Shown piece after piece: positions 42,083 through 50,922 of a DNA stretch of 64,000 bases; position 1 is the first letter of the stretch, and the number at the start of each line of letters is the position of its first letter. This DNA comes from an uncultured Actinomycetes bacterium (lineage in GTDB: Bacteria > Actinomycetota > CADDZG01 > WHSQ01), in NCBI GenBank assembly GCA_937863385.1, contig CALMBW010000020.1:310001-374000 (forward strand), in the 5' to 3' direction. The notes below the pieces were generated by a model. That model searched no databases, had not been told where the DNA came from, and worked only from the letters and a program-made list of their open reading frames with translations. The position numbers were made by a program, and so were the translations under genes.

Positions 42083-42274
42083 TTAGACTTCTCCCTTGAC
42101 TCCCTCGAGGAACTTCTTGACCTCATCCGCCCGATAACGGCGGTGGCCACCAAGAGTCCTGATCGAGGAGAGCTTGCCCGCCTTCGCCCAGCGCGTGACC
42201 GTCTTGGGGTCTACACGAAACAGCGCTGCGACCTCGGCTGGCGTGAGGAGCGCGTCATCCTTCTGCGCCTTCAT
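42083..42274 (-). CDS. bldC: BldC-family small MerR-like DNA-binding regulator
   Basis: This 63-aa protein is almost all one winged helix-turn-helix: LLTPAEVAALFRVDPKTV, RWAKAGKLSSIRTLGGHRRY, then RADEVKKFL. This matches Streptomyces BldC closely, including the GGHRRYR wing. BldC controls the timing of development and binds direct repeats cooperatively. The ATG at 42274 has GGAGG 7 nt upstream, which outweighs a reading from 42313. A leucine/valine dehydrogenase gene close by recalls the Streptomyces neighbourhood. The 273-nt stretch upstream (42275-42547) should contain its promoter; I see no gene there. Confidence 0.92.
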   Translation of the reverse strand: MKAQKDDALLTPAEVAALFRVDPKTVTRWAKAGKLSSIRTLGGHRRYRADEVKKFLEGVKGEV

Positions 42275-42547
42275 AACTTTCCCTCCGATCCTGTGATCGA
42301 GCTCTTCGATCACGATCCCGTCAACCCGGTCGTGCCTTACCTGCGGCTTTTACCGGACATGTCTGAATCATCGTCCAGGCTCAAGCCCGTTGAAATGGCT
42401 ACATAGGGTCATCTTTGGGCGTTTCGTAACTACGGTCCGGTAGTCCCACCCAACTAGTCCTAAACCCGTCGAAAGCGGACAGACGGCCCCTCAGCTTGCT
42501 TAGCTCAGTACGGACATGGAGTGGCTGACAACGCTTGGGTTCGCGAG

Positions 42548-43348
42548 CTAATTCACGACTTCCATCGCCCTAACGGCAGACCATCTCTCGGTGAGCTCCT
42601 GAAAGGTACGGCCGGCTTTCAAGACGTCTCCGGTCTCCAAGGCTTCGAGGCAGGCCCAGACATCTGCAGCGGACTGATCCTCGAGCAGATCCTCGTCGTC
42701 GAACAGACCCGCGACGGATCCGTAGTCGAGCTCGATCAAGCCGTCCTCGGGGAACTCGTCGAGCCACCCGGTCAGCTCCTTGACCGCGCCGGTTATCTGG
42801 TCGTCGATCCACGACGACTCCAAGATCTCGTGAGCCCGCAGAAGCCGAGCCTTCGCGACGGACAATGACGTCTCGTAACGGACCCGCAAGCCGTGCCGGT
42901 CTTCGGTAAGGATCCGCTCGGGCCCTTCGAATGCAGCGAACCAGCGCAGGGGGACGTGCCAGTTAGCGTGGATGATGTGGTTGCGCATCTCGGGATGGCT
43001 CTCTTCGAGCTCGGCCAGCTCGTGCGCCGCCCGGTGGGCGAACTCTTCCCCGACGAAAGCCTCAGCTACCTCGTCTGGAACGCTGCCCCGGAAAGCGAGC
43101 AAACCCGCAAGCATCCGCAAGCGAGTCCGCCACGGACACACGAGCAACTCACCGTCAACCGTCTTAGTGAACGCCCCCTCGGTTGGTGTGGGCTCGATGC
43201 TCGGAAGGTAGGAACGCAGCAGCCACTGCTTGGAAGAGGTGAGGTCCTTTCGATCGTGCTCCTCATCGGCGCCGAGCAGGGCAGGGTCATCGAGACCCTC
43301 GATGGCCGAGAGCGGCTGGTAGACACGCAAGTAGGCGGTTCTTGTCAT
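42548..43348 (-). CDS. Conserved hypothetical protein next to bldC
   Basis: This 266-aa soluble protein has no signal peptide or membrane helix. It starts TRTAYLRVYQPLSAI and contains CPWRTRLRMLAGLLAF, a run of charged helices (AAHELAELEESHPEMRNHI), HVPLRWFAAF and a C-terminal DIWACLEALETGD-like acidic region (exactly DVWACLEALETGD). I do not recognise a domain. The frame extends to 43483, across the divergent dehydrogenase's promoter and start. I chose the ATG at 43348, though one at 43357 is equally possible. It lies upstream of bldC on the same strand. Confidence 0.7.
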   Translation of the reverse strand: MTRTAYLRVYQPLSAIEGLDDPALLGADEEHDRKDLTSSKQWLLRSYLPSIEPTPTEGAFTKTVDGELLVCPWRTRLRMLAGLLAFRGSVPDEVAEAFVGEEFAHRAAHELAELEESHPEMRNHIIHANWHVPLRWFAAFEGPERILTEDRHGLRVRYETSLSVAKARLLRAHEILESSWIDDQITGAVKELTGWLDEFPEDGLIELDYGSVAGLFDDEDLLEDQSAADVWACLEALETGDVLKAGRTFQELTERWSAVRAMEVVN

Positions 43349-43460
43349 CCGGCCCATGTTAGACCGGCACAATCTCAACGCCTCGGAGCCTCCGATAACA
43401 TCTGGTGATCCGAACTCTTTACTGGGGCGCAACGACGCGTCCGATAGGGGGGAATCACCG

Positions 43461-44552
43461 ATGGGAGTGTTCGAACGCATCACCGGCGATGGGTACGAAC
43501 AGGTTGTCTATTGCAGCGACGATCAGTCCGGGCTAAAGGCCATCATCGCAATCCATTCGACCGCGATGGGTCCCGCACTCGGAGGCACGCGCTTCTATCC
43601 CTACGACAATGAGGAAGAAGCGATCATCGACGTCCTCCGATTGTCCAAAGGGATGACCTACAAGGCCGCTGCTGCAGGTCTTGACCTGGGGGGCGGCAAG
43701 GCCGTCATCATCGGCGACCCCAAGCGAGACAAGAGCGAAGAGCTCCTGCGCGCCTACGGGCGTTTCGTGGAAACCCTCGGCGGTCGGTACATCACGGCGG
43801 CCGACGTTGGTACGACGCTAGAGGACATGGACACCGCTAGGCGCGAGACCCGCTGGGTAACAGGGTGCTCGCACACCTATGGAGGCTCCGGTGACCCCAG
43901 TCCCGTCACCGCGTACGGAGTGTTGCAGGGCATCAAGGCTTGCTCCCTAGATGTCTTCGGTGATGCGTCGCTCAAGAACCGCACCGTCGCCCTCCAAGGT
44001 GTCGGAAAGGTAGGACACGCGTTGTGCGGCTACCTCGTGGAAGAGGGTGCAAAGGTAACCATCGCCGACATCGATGTGGATAACCTCGCTCGCGCTGTAG
44101 CCGACTTCGGAGTCGAAACGACTGTACTTGCCGACATCCACAAGATGGACGTCGACATCTTCGCCCCTTGCGCACTCGGTGGTGGGATCAATGACGAGAC
44201 CATCAACGAGTTCAACTGCAAGATCATCGCCGGTGCCGCAAACAACCAACTTGCCCGGCCCGAACATGGCGACAAGCTTCGCGACCTTGGCATCCTGTAT
44301 GCGCCGGACTTCGTCATCAATGCGGGCGGTCTCATCAATGTCGAAGACGAACTGCGCGGATACGACCGCGAGCGTGCGATGCAGAAGGTCTTGGGGATCT
44401 ACAAGGCCATGCAACTGATCTTCGGTCTTGCGAAAGAGCGCGGCATCTCCACCTCGCAGGCCGCGAACGAGTACGCCGAGGATCGCATCCGAAAGATCTC
44501 TCGCATCCGCCTCGTCCGAACCGCCGAGTACGGACCGAGCTCGAGCAACTGA
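43461..44552 (+). CDS. Branched-chain amino-acid (Leu/Val) dehydrogenase
   Basis: This 363-aa enzyme of the Glu/Leu/Phe/Val dehydrogenase family has active-site Lys68 (GMTYKAAAAG) and Lys80 (DLGGGKAVI). A Rossmann motif GVGKVGHALCGYL serves NAD binding. It deaminates branched-chain amino acids to 2-oxo acids. The ATG at 43461 lies 6-8 nt after a GGGGGGAA ribosome site. Its stop overlaps the E1alpha start by one base (TGATG), making a pathway operon with the 2-oxoacid dehydrogenase genes. Valine versus leucine preference cannot be read from sequence alone. Confidence 0.92.
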   Translation: MGVFERITGDGYEQVVYCSDDQSGLKAIIAIHSTAMGPALGGTRFYPYDNEEEAIIDVLRLSKGMTYKAAAAGLDLGGGKAVIIGDPKRDKSEELLRAYGRFVETLGGRYITAADVGTTLEDMDTARRETRWVTGCSHTYGGSGDPSPVTAYGVLQGIKACSLDVFGDASLKNRTVALQGVGKVGHALCGYLVEEGAKVTIADIDVDNLARAVADFGVETTVLADIHKMDVDIFAPCALGGGINDETINEFNCKIIAGAANNQLARPEHGDKLRDLGILYAPDFVINAGGLINVEDELRGYDRERAMQKVLGIYKAMQLIFGLAKERGISTSQAANEYAEDRIRKISRIRLVRTAEYGPSSSN

Positions 44553-45670
44553 TGGCGATGGAGATCATCCGCATCATCGGTAACGGCTCGGAGGTTCCAG
44601 ACGCGCCTGTACCGGAAGGATTGGGGGGAAAGGATCTCCTCGAGCTGTATCGCTGGCTGATCCTTCTGCGGACCTTCGACGAACGCGCCGTTGCACTGCA
44701 ACGCCAGGGGCGGATCGGCACCTACGCGATCTACTGGGGCGAGGAAGGCACCCAAGCGGGAGCGCTCTATGCGTGCGAAGAGACCGACTGGGTCTTTCCC
44801 AGCTACCGACAGAACTCGATCGGGATCCTGCGGGGTGTCAACCCTGCGACGATCTACGCGTGGTGGCGCGGGTACGGCGGCAAGCTTGGTTTCTACAATC
44901 CCCGCGATCACCGCACGGGGCCGATCTGTGTGCCCATCGCGACCCACCTTCCCCACGCCGTCGGCGTCGCGTGGGCAGCCAAGCAGCGCGGTGACAGCGT
45001 TGCTTCCCTCGCATGGTTCGGTGACGGGGCAACCTCCGAGGGCGACTTCCACGAGGCCTTGAATTTCGCGTCGGTATGGAAGGCACCCACCGTATTCTTC
45101 TGCGTGAACAACCAGTGGGCGATCTCCACGCCGTACCACAAGCAAACGGCCTCGCAGACGATCGCCGAAAAGGCCTCGGGCTACAACATGCCGGGCGTTC
45201 GCGTCGACGGCTTCGATCCCGTTGCCTGTTGGAAAGCAACCCGCGATGCACTGGACCGGGCCCGCGCCGGCGAGGGTCCGACACTCATCGAGGCGTACTG
45301 CTACCGGATCGCCCCGCACGGAACTGCAGACGACCCACGTCTGTACCGAGATGAGTCCGTGACAGAGCGATGGCGTCCACTCGAGCCCGTCAACCGGATG
45401 ACCGGTTTCCTACAAAGACTCGGCATCCTCGATGAGGACAAAGAAGCTGCGATCAGGGCCGAGGCCAAAGAACTGATCGCTGCTTCGGTCAAAGAGATGG
45501 AGTCCTACACCCAACCCGGCCAAGAGGTCCTGTTCGATGGTGTCTACGCATCGGGTCGCCCGTGGACGTTCGATGAGGGGCTCGAGGAACTGCGGTCGGT
45601 CGAACGCGCTGCCGAGGTCAGGCCGGTGGGTCCCGTCCCCGCATCCTCCGAGCAAGGCGGGGATGTCTGA
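44552..45670 (+). CDS. bkdA: Branched-chain 2-oxoacid dehydrogenase E1 alpha subunit
   Basis: This 372-aa protein carries the thiamine-diphosphate motif GDGATSEGDFHEAL ending in FFCVNN, with the conserved YRQNSIGILRG region before it. E1alpha with E1beta decarboxylates the 2-oxo acid and transfers the acyl group to lipoyl-E2. It overlaps both neighbours by one base, implying translational coupling. The company of an amino-acid dehydrogenase supports branched-chain substrates over pyruvate. Confidence 0.92.
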   Translation: MAMEIIRIIGNGSEVPDAPVPEGLGGKDLLELYRWLILLRTFDERAVALQRQGRIGTYAIYWGEEGTQAGALYACEETDWVFPSYRQNSIGILRGVNPATIYAWWRGYGGKLGFYNPRDHRTGPICVPIATHLPHAVGVAWAAKQRGDSVASLAWFGDGATSEGDFHEALNFASVWKAPTVFFCVNNQWAISTPYHKQTASQTIAEKASGYNMPGVRVDGFDPVACWKATRDALDRARAGEGPTLIEAYCYRIAPHGTADDPRLYRDESVTERWRPLEPVNRMTGFLQRLGILDEDKEAAIRAEAKELIAASVKEMESYTQPGQEVLFDGVYASGRPWTFDEGLEELRSVERAAEVRPVGPVPASSEQGGDV

Positions 45671-46680
45671 TGGCGTCTCTAACCATGGTCGAAGCACTCA
45701 ATCTCGCACTTCACCAAGCGATGGAGGCCGACGACCGCGTCGTGCTTCTCGGCGAGGACGTCGCTCAGACCGGCGGAGTCTTCAGGGTCACTGCCGGACT
45801 GTTGGACCGCTTCGGCGAGTCACGCATCGTCGACACTCCCCTCGCCGAAGCCGGCATCGTCGGAAGTGCGATCGGCATGTCTCTTTACGGACTACTTCCG
45901 ATCGTCGAGATCCAGTTCGACGTCTTCGTGTATCCCGGCTTCGAGCAGATCGTCACGCACGCCGCACGGTATGCCTGGCGCAGCAAGGGAGAGTCTCCGG
46001 CTTCGATCGTCATCCGTATCCCCTACGGTGGTGGAGTCCGGGCGCCCGAACTCCACTCCGATTCACCCGAAGCTCTGTTCGCTCACGTCCCAGGATTGAA
46101 GGTTGTATGCCCCACCACTCCGTCCGATGCACGTGACATGTTGCTCGCTGCGATCGAAGACCCAGACCCAGTCGTCTTCATGGAGCCGAAGCGCATCTAC
46201 CGAGCCGGTCGGGAAGAGGTGTCCGAGGAACTCCCGTTCGAGATTGGTAACGGCCACGGAGCCCCGGCCGAACTACTCAGCACTGCGCGCGTAGCGCGCG
46301 AGGGAACCGACCTAGCGATCATCACCTACGGCGCGACGGTTCCCCTGTCGGTCCAAGCTGCCGATGAGTTGGCTTCGGATCGCGGGATCCAGACCAAGGT
46401 TCTCGACCTACGCTCGCTCTACCCCTTCGATATCGAGGCCATCTGCTCTGCGGCCTCTGAATGCGGGCGGGTCTTGGTGGTGCACGAGGCTCCGCGTCAT
46501 GCAGGTCTGGGGGCCGAGGTCTCGTCACTCATCCACGAGCGGGTGATGCTGGACCTGCATGCACCCGTGATGAGAGTCACCGGGTTCGATGTCCCCTTCC
46601 CTCAGTTCGCGAACGAGGACGACTACCTTCCGTCTGTTGCCCGGATCAAGCAGGGCGCGAACAAGGTCTTGGACTGGTAG
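45670..46680 (+). CDS. bkdB: Branched-chain 2-oxoacid dehydrogenase E1 beta subunit
   Basis: This 336-aa transketolase-like protein has LNLALHQAMEADDRVVLLGEDV at the start, TPLAEAGIVGSAIGM, and a C-terminal domain with LRSLYPFDIEAI and VVHEAPRHAGLGAEV. The length and order match E1beta subunits. It is coupled to E1alpha (TGATGG overlap) and abuts the E2 start. Confidence 0.93.
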   Translation: MASLTMVEALNLALHQAMEADDRVVLLGEDVAQTGGVFRVTAGLLDRFGESRIVDTPLAEAGIVGSAIGMSLYGLLPIVEIQFDVFVYPGFEQIVTHAARYAWRSKGESPASIVIRIPYGGGVRAPELHSDSPEALFAHVPGLKVVCPTTPSDARDMLLAAIEDPDPVVFMEPKRIYRAGREEVSEELPFEIGNGHGAPAELLSTARVAREGTDLAIITYGATVPLSVQAADELASDRGIQTKVLDLRSLYPFDIEAICSAASECGRVLVVHEAPRHAGLGAEVSSLIHERVMLDLHAPVMRVTGFDVPFPQFANEDDYLPSVARIKQGANKVLDW

Positions 46681-48009
46681 ATGGCCGACTTCAGACTGCC
46701 CGATCTCGGAGAAGGGGTCACCGAAGCCGAGATCGATAAGTGGCTCGTCAAAGAGGGCGACGTGATCGAGGAGGACGCCCCCCTCGTTGAGGTGATCACC
46801 GACAAAGCCACAGCCGAGATCCCTTCACCGTTCGCAGGTACCGTCACTAAGATCTACGCGCAAGCCGGCGACGTCGTTCCGGTCGGCACGGTGCTCGTCA
46901 CCGTTTTGGGTGAGCACGAGACGGCCCACGAAGCCCCGGCCCCCCCGGCAGCTCCTCGGCCCGGACCGACCGCACCACCGGCCGCGTCGCACACCCCACC
47001 CCCGGTTCCCTCTTCGACCTTGCCTCTCGCGCCGCCCGCGCCGGCAGAAAGGTCTCCGGCTCCACCCCCCTCGTCTCACCCTGCGTCCACGCATGCAACG
47101 GTCAAGGCGATGCCGCCAGTGCGCAAGCTCGCGCGCGATCTCGGAGTGAACCTCTCGGCTGTCACCGGTAGCGGCCCAGGCGGTCGCATCCTGCGCGAAG
47201 ACGTGGAAGCAGCCGCCGGTGGTACTCACCACCCTTCGACGAGCGCGGCTCCAGCGGCTCCCCTTCGCACTGCTCCTCGCGCTGCCGTCTCGCAGTTACC
47301 CGTTCCCCCGGGCGGCAGACGCGAGCCGTATCGCGGCGTGCGCCGCACGATCGGTGACCGCATGCAGCAGGCGCACTTGGTCGTCCCTCCCGTGACTCAT
47401 GTGGAGGAATGCGACGTGACCGAGATGGACGCTACGCGCAAGCTCGCGAACGAACGCAACCCTCAACTCCCCAAGCTGACCTATATGCCCTTCATCGTCA
47501 AAGCTGCGGTTGCGTGTTTGAAGCAATACCCGGCCTTGAATGCATCACTTGACGAAGAGGCTGCAGAGATCGTCTATCACGACCGGCACGACATCGGCAT
47601 CGCCATCGATACACCGGCGGGACTGACGGTCGGCGTCATCCGGGATGCTGGAACCTTGCGGCTTGGAGATCTTGCCCGAGAGATCGACAGGCTTGCTAGC
47701 GCTGGACGTGAAGGTCGTCTTTCACCCGATGACATGCGCGATCCCACCTTCACCATCTCAAGCCCAGGAGGATCTTTCGGGGGCTTACTGGCGACCCCGA
47801 TCGTCTTTCACCCGCAAAGCGCCATCCTGGGAGTGCACCGAGCGAAAGAGCGACCGGTGGTACGAGACGGCCAGATCGTGATCCGCAAGATGATGAACAT
47901 CTCAACCACGTTCGATCATCGGATCCTCGACGGCATGACCGCAGCTCGCTTCACCCTCGACCTGATCGAACTGTTGGAGCACCCCGCAGTGCTCGCGATG
48001 GAGAGCTGA
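46681..48009 (+). CDS. bkdC: Branched-chain 2-oxoacid dehydrogenase E2 (dihydrolipoamide acyltransferase)
   Basis: This 442-aa protein has one lipoyl domain with the modified Lys42 (VITDKATAEIPSP), a long Pro/Ala-rich swinging linker (about 80-140), an E3/E1-binding domain (VRKLARDLGVNLSAVTGSG, then GGRILREDV) and a catalytic domain ending FDHRILDGMTAARF with the active-site His and Asp. No E3 (lipoamide dehydrogenase) gene is in the window. Its stop is 12 nt from the convergent FG-GAP gene. Confidence 0.95.
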   Translation: MADFRLPDLGEGVTEAEIDKWLVKEGDVIEEDAPLVEVITDKATAEIPSPFAGTVTKIYAQAGDVVPVGTVLVTVLGEHETAHEAPAPPAAPRPGPTAPPAASHTPPPVPSSTLPLAPPAPAERSPAPPPSSHPASTHATVKAMPPVRKLARDLGVNLSAVTGSGPGGRILREDVEAAAGGTHHPSTSAAPAAPLRTAPRAAVSQLPVPPGGRREPYRGVRRTIGDRMQQAHLVVPPVTHVEECDVTEMDATRKLANERNPQLPKLTYMPFIVKAAVACLKQYPALNASLDEEAAEIVYHDRHDIGIAIDTPAGLTVGVIRDAGTLRLGDLAREIDRLASAGREGRLSPDDMRDPTFTISSPGGSFGGLLATPIVFHPQSAILGVHRAKERPVVRDGQIVIRKMMNISTTFDHRILDGMTAARFTLDLIELLEHPAVLAMES

Positions 48010-48021
48010 GGTCTTTCTAGG

Positions 48022-49869
48022 TCAGCACGCCGGGTTGCCGTCCGACCTCACGACCTGCTTGGGCGCCATCCCTTTGGGGCCGAACCACCGAGACCACAAC
48101 TCCCGTCCAGAGCCACCATCGATCACCGAATAGTAGGTGGTGGACTTGGGACCGTAAGCCTGATGGAGGATCTCCACACAACGGCTTTGGGTCACATCGA
48201 CCGCTTCGGCGTATCCATCCCAGCGGCGATCCAGCAGCTCCGCCTCGGCCTCATAAGCAAGCGCCAGCAACTCGTCTCCACGATCACCCGTCAAGGCACG
48301 CAAGGAGATCCAACCTTGGCCCCCATCGCTCTCGAACAGGTCATCGCCCTTTCCGTCAACGGAGCCGAAAGCCGGGTAGACACCCTTGTCACTCTCGAAA
48401 AGAGTCTTGCCGTCGCGACTGTCGATAACAAAGAATCGGGATTCTTCGAAAGTGGGATCTTGATAGGCCCACATCGAGACAACGTTCTCGTCTAGATGAT
48501 CTGGCTGCACGTCGCCCCCGCGGTACGAGTACGCGAACCCATCACTGAAGCAGAGCTTGCGGGGGCACGGCAGTGCCTCGAACGTCCACTCGATGGTGCG
48601 CTTGTATAGGACGCGGCCATCGCCGCGCAGGGCAACGCGCTCCAACTCGAGTCGATGACCTTCTCGATCGTACGAGTCCTTCTCGATGAAGACATCGGAA
48701 ACCCCATCTCGATCCACGTCGCCGTTAGAGAACAGATTCCCACCAGCCCGGGTCCACAACTTCACTCCGGAAGCACCGTCGAACATGTGCACCATGTATC
48801 GCGTTCCGTTCGGACGCGACGGTGCGATCAAACCGACGTCTGGCACACCGGACATCACTACCTGGGGCAGCTCGATCGGGATGGCGTAGTAGTAGAGCGG
48901 TAAACCTGACTCGGTCCAGATGTTCAAACCCGTGCGGCCGTTGCGCACGTACAGCGTTCCGCCACTCGATGGAACGCCCTGACTCTCATCCAGGTCGACG
49001 CCGATCCCGTTCGCGATCGCATAGTCGTCCAAGCCATCGTCGTCCAGGTCGCGAACACGCAAGGGGATGGGCATGAAATCGAGACCCACCTCGATCGTTG
49101 GATGCGCGAAGTCCGACCCATCACGGCCATCGATCGTTACGACCCTGGTCGCCGTTGTCGAGCTGAGAAGACCTCCGGTGAAAGTAGCCAAGCCGAGGAT
49201 CAGATCCTCGGCCTTGCCCTCGTATCCGTCGTAACGCTGCAAGATGAGGGGGAAGTCCTGATAGACGTAGGTGACGATCGAGTCTTGCGACAGCGACGGA
49301 TAGGACTTGCGCCACAACTCCTTGCCCGATCCCGAGAGCGCATCGAGCGTTAACGCGCCATCGGTTGGCGAGGTGGTGAAGAACGAGAACAACCCACCGA
49401 TGACGAGAACCCCGTCGTCACCCTTCTCCCCAAGTCGGAGGCCCGCGGGAAAGACCCAGTCGTCCCACTCCAGATTCCATAGCTTCTCGCCCGTCTTACC
49501 CTCGCGAGCGCGCAGGATCGTGTGCGCTTCTTCGCTCGCGGTGAGACTCTGCCCGGAGAAGTCGAACGAGAACGTCACCTCCGACTCGATGATGTCCTGG
49601 CTGCCATTTCCGTTCAGATCTCCGACGAGAGAGGGGTACATGAACGTGTCTGTGTCCACCGACTGACGCTTGGCAAGCATCTCGGTAAGGACGCGGGGGG
49701 CGCCCATCTCGGTAAGCATGCGAAGGCCGGTTTGATAGCGAAGCTCGTGGAGCTCTTTGAGGCCCGCGATCTTCGTCGATGAAGGATCGCCGGCTGTTGC
49801 AGGTCCAGGCGCGACCAGGACGGTGGCAGCCACCACCAGGCACAGCCAGGCCCGCAACATCCTCCCCAT
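48022..49869 (-). CDS. Secreted FG-GAP/integrin-like beta-propeller protein
   Basis: This 615-aa protein has a signal peptide (RAWLCLVVAATVLVAPGPATA). Calcium-binding FG-GAP loops include GDLNGNGSQDI, RDLDDDGLDDYAI and GDVDRDGVSDVFI. Between them are PQQ-like motifs such as LDALSGSGKELWRK, FDGASGVKLWTR and VIDGGSGRELWSRWF. A seven- or eight-bladed propeller is likely. A C-terminal SRCVEILHQAYG and final Cys may form a disulfide. The start is uncertain: ATG at 49869 or 49860, with an upstream frame to 49917. Function is unknown; it adds to the set of extracellular propellers in the window. Confidence 0.75.
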   Translation of the reverse strand: MGRMLRAWLCLVVAATVLVAPGPATAGDPSSTKIAGLKELHELRYQTGLRMLTEMGAPRVLTEMLAKRQSVDTDTFMYPSLVGDLNGNGSQDIIESEVTFSFDFSGQSLTASEEAHTILRAREGKTGEKLWNLEWDDWVFPAGLRLGEKGDDGVLVIGGLFSFFTTSPTDGALTLDALSGSGKELWRKSYPSLSQDSIVTYVYQDFPLILQRYDGYEGKAEDLILGLATFTGGLLSSTTATRVVTIDGRDGSDFAHPTIEVGLDFMPIPLRVRDLDDDGLDDYAIANGIGVDLDESQGVPSSGGTLYVRNGRTGLNIWTESGLPLYYYAIPIELPQVVMSGVPDVGLIAPSRPNGTRYMVHMFDGASGVKLWTRAGGNLFSNGDVDRDGVSDVFIEKDSYDREGHRLELERVALRGDGRVLYKRTIEWTFEALPCPRKLCFSDGFAYSYRGGDVQPDHLDENVVSMWAYQDPTFEESRFFVIDSRDGKTLFESDKGVYPAFGSVDGKGDDLFESDGGQGWISLRALTGDRGDELLALAYEAEAELLDRRWDGYAEAVDVTQSRCVEILHQAYGPKSTTYYSVIDGGSGRELWSRWFGPKGMAPKQVVRSDGNPAC

Positions 49870-49968
49870 CTCAGGACATTTCGACCTTCGTCCTGTGGGC
49901 ACCTTCCGGCCGAGCACGGATCCTGCCGACCCTTGCGGAAGACTGGGTGTGGCGGGGCCCGGTACCGG

Positions 49969-50922
49969 CTAACCCTGGGGTTTCGGCCCCACGGTGTTGC
50001 GAAGCGTGCCGATCCTCTCGATCTCGAGTTCGACCACGTCGCCGGGCTCCAGCCTGCGGCCGAGGTCGAGGCCACAGCAGCCGCCAGGAGTGCCCGAGCC
50101 GTAGACGTCGCCGGGATATATGTCCTCGGAATTGCTCACATGCTCAACCATCTGGGACCACGACCAGTGCATCTTCGAAGAGCGGTCCCGGCCCCATTCC
50201 TCGCCGTTGACCCGGCAGATCATCTCGAGATCGGGCTCCACACCAACCTCGTCCGCGGTCACGATGCAGGGACCGAACGCGTTGGCGAAATCTTTGCCCT
50301 TGGCAGGGCCCAGCCACGCAGTCACTTCCTTCATCTGCACATCACGAGCCGAGAAATCATTGAACACCGTGAATCCAAAGATGTGGGCGGCCGCCTGGTC
50401 CGCCGTCACGTCGCGGCCACGGCGGCCGACGATCATCGCCATCTCCAATTCGAAGTCGAGATGGTCGGTGTAACGAGGCCAGTTGCACACTTCATCGGGT
50501 CCCAATGTCGCTCGGCGATTCCCCTTGTAACAGACGGGAGCCTCGTACCAGTAGGGGGGAACCTCTGCGTTGCGGCGCTCGGCGCCGAGCTTCACGTGGC
50601 TTTCGAACGCCAAGAAATCCCGAAGCGACGCGATCAGGTTCATCGGACACAGCAATCGATTGATGGGATCTTCGAAATCGACGGTCAAGTCGTCCAGGCC
50701 GCTGGCGGCACGCGCCACATCGCTGACCTCACTCCACACCTCGGGACCTGCTTCGATCAGACCCAAGGTCGATGCCAGGAAATGATCGCGTTCCGGCTGC
50801 AGCCGGGTTCCGGTGACGTCATCCCAAGCTTCGATCAGATCCACCGGCTTCTCGTCGCCAACAGAAACGGCGAGGCGGGGCTGGTATCCGCCCCGCCTCG
50901 ATGCATACCGGTAGATCCTCAA
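49969..50922 (-). CDS. Fumarylacetoacetate hydrolase-family protein
   Basis: This 317-aa protein has the FAH-fold metal site: Glu residues in DFELEMAMIVG and FNDFSARD with the following DVQMKE. It also has WLGPAKGKDFANAFGP and SGTPGGCCGLDLGR, normal for the family. In this operon it should hydrolyse fumarylacetoacetate or maleylacetoacetate at the last step of homogentisate breakdown. The frame is open far upstream (to 51363) inside the dioxygenase gene. I chose the TTG at 50922, which overlaps the dioxygenase stop as TTGA and gives the family start MRIYRYASR. An ATG at 50949 is the alternative. Confidence 0.85.
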   Translation of the reverse strand: MRIYRYASRRGGYQPRLAVSVGDEKPVDLIEAWDDVTGTRLQPERDHFLASTLGLIEAGPEVWSEVSDVARAASGLDDLTVDFEDPINRLLCPMNLIASLRDFLAFESHVKLGAERRNAEVPPYWYEAPVCYKGNRRATLGPDEVCNWPRYTDHLDFELEMAMIVGRRGRDVTADQAAAHIFGFTVFNDFSARDVQMKEVTAWLGPAKGKDFANAFGPCIVTADEVGVEPDLEMICRVNGEEWGRDRSSKMHWSWSQMVEHVSNSEDIYPGDVYGSGTPGGCCGLDLGRRLEPGDVVELEIERIGTLRNTVGPKPQG

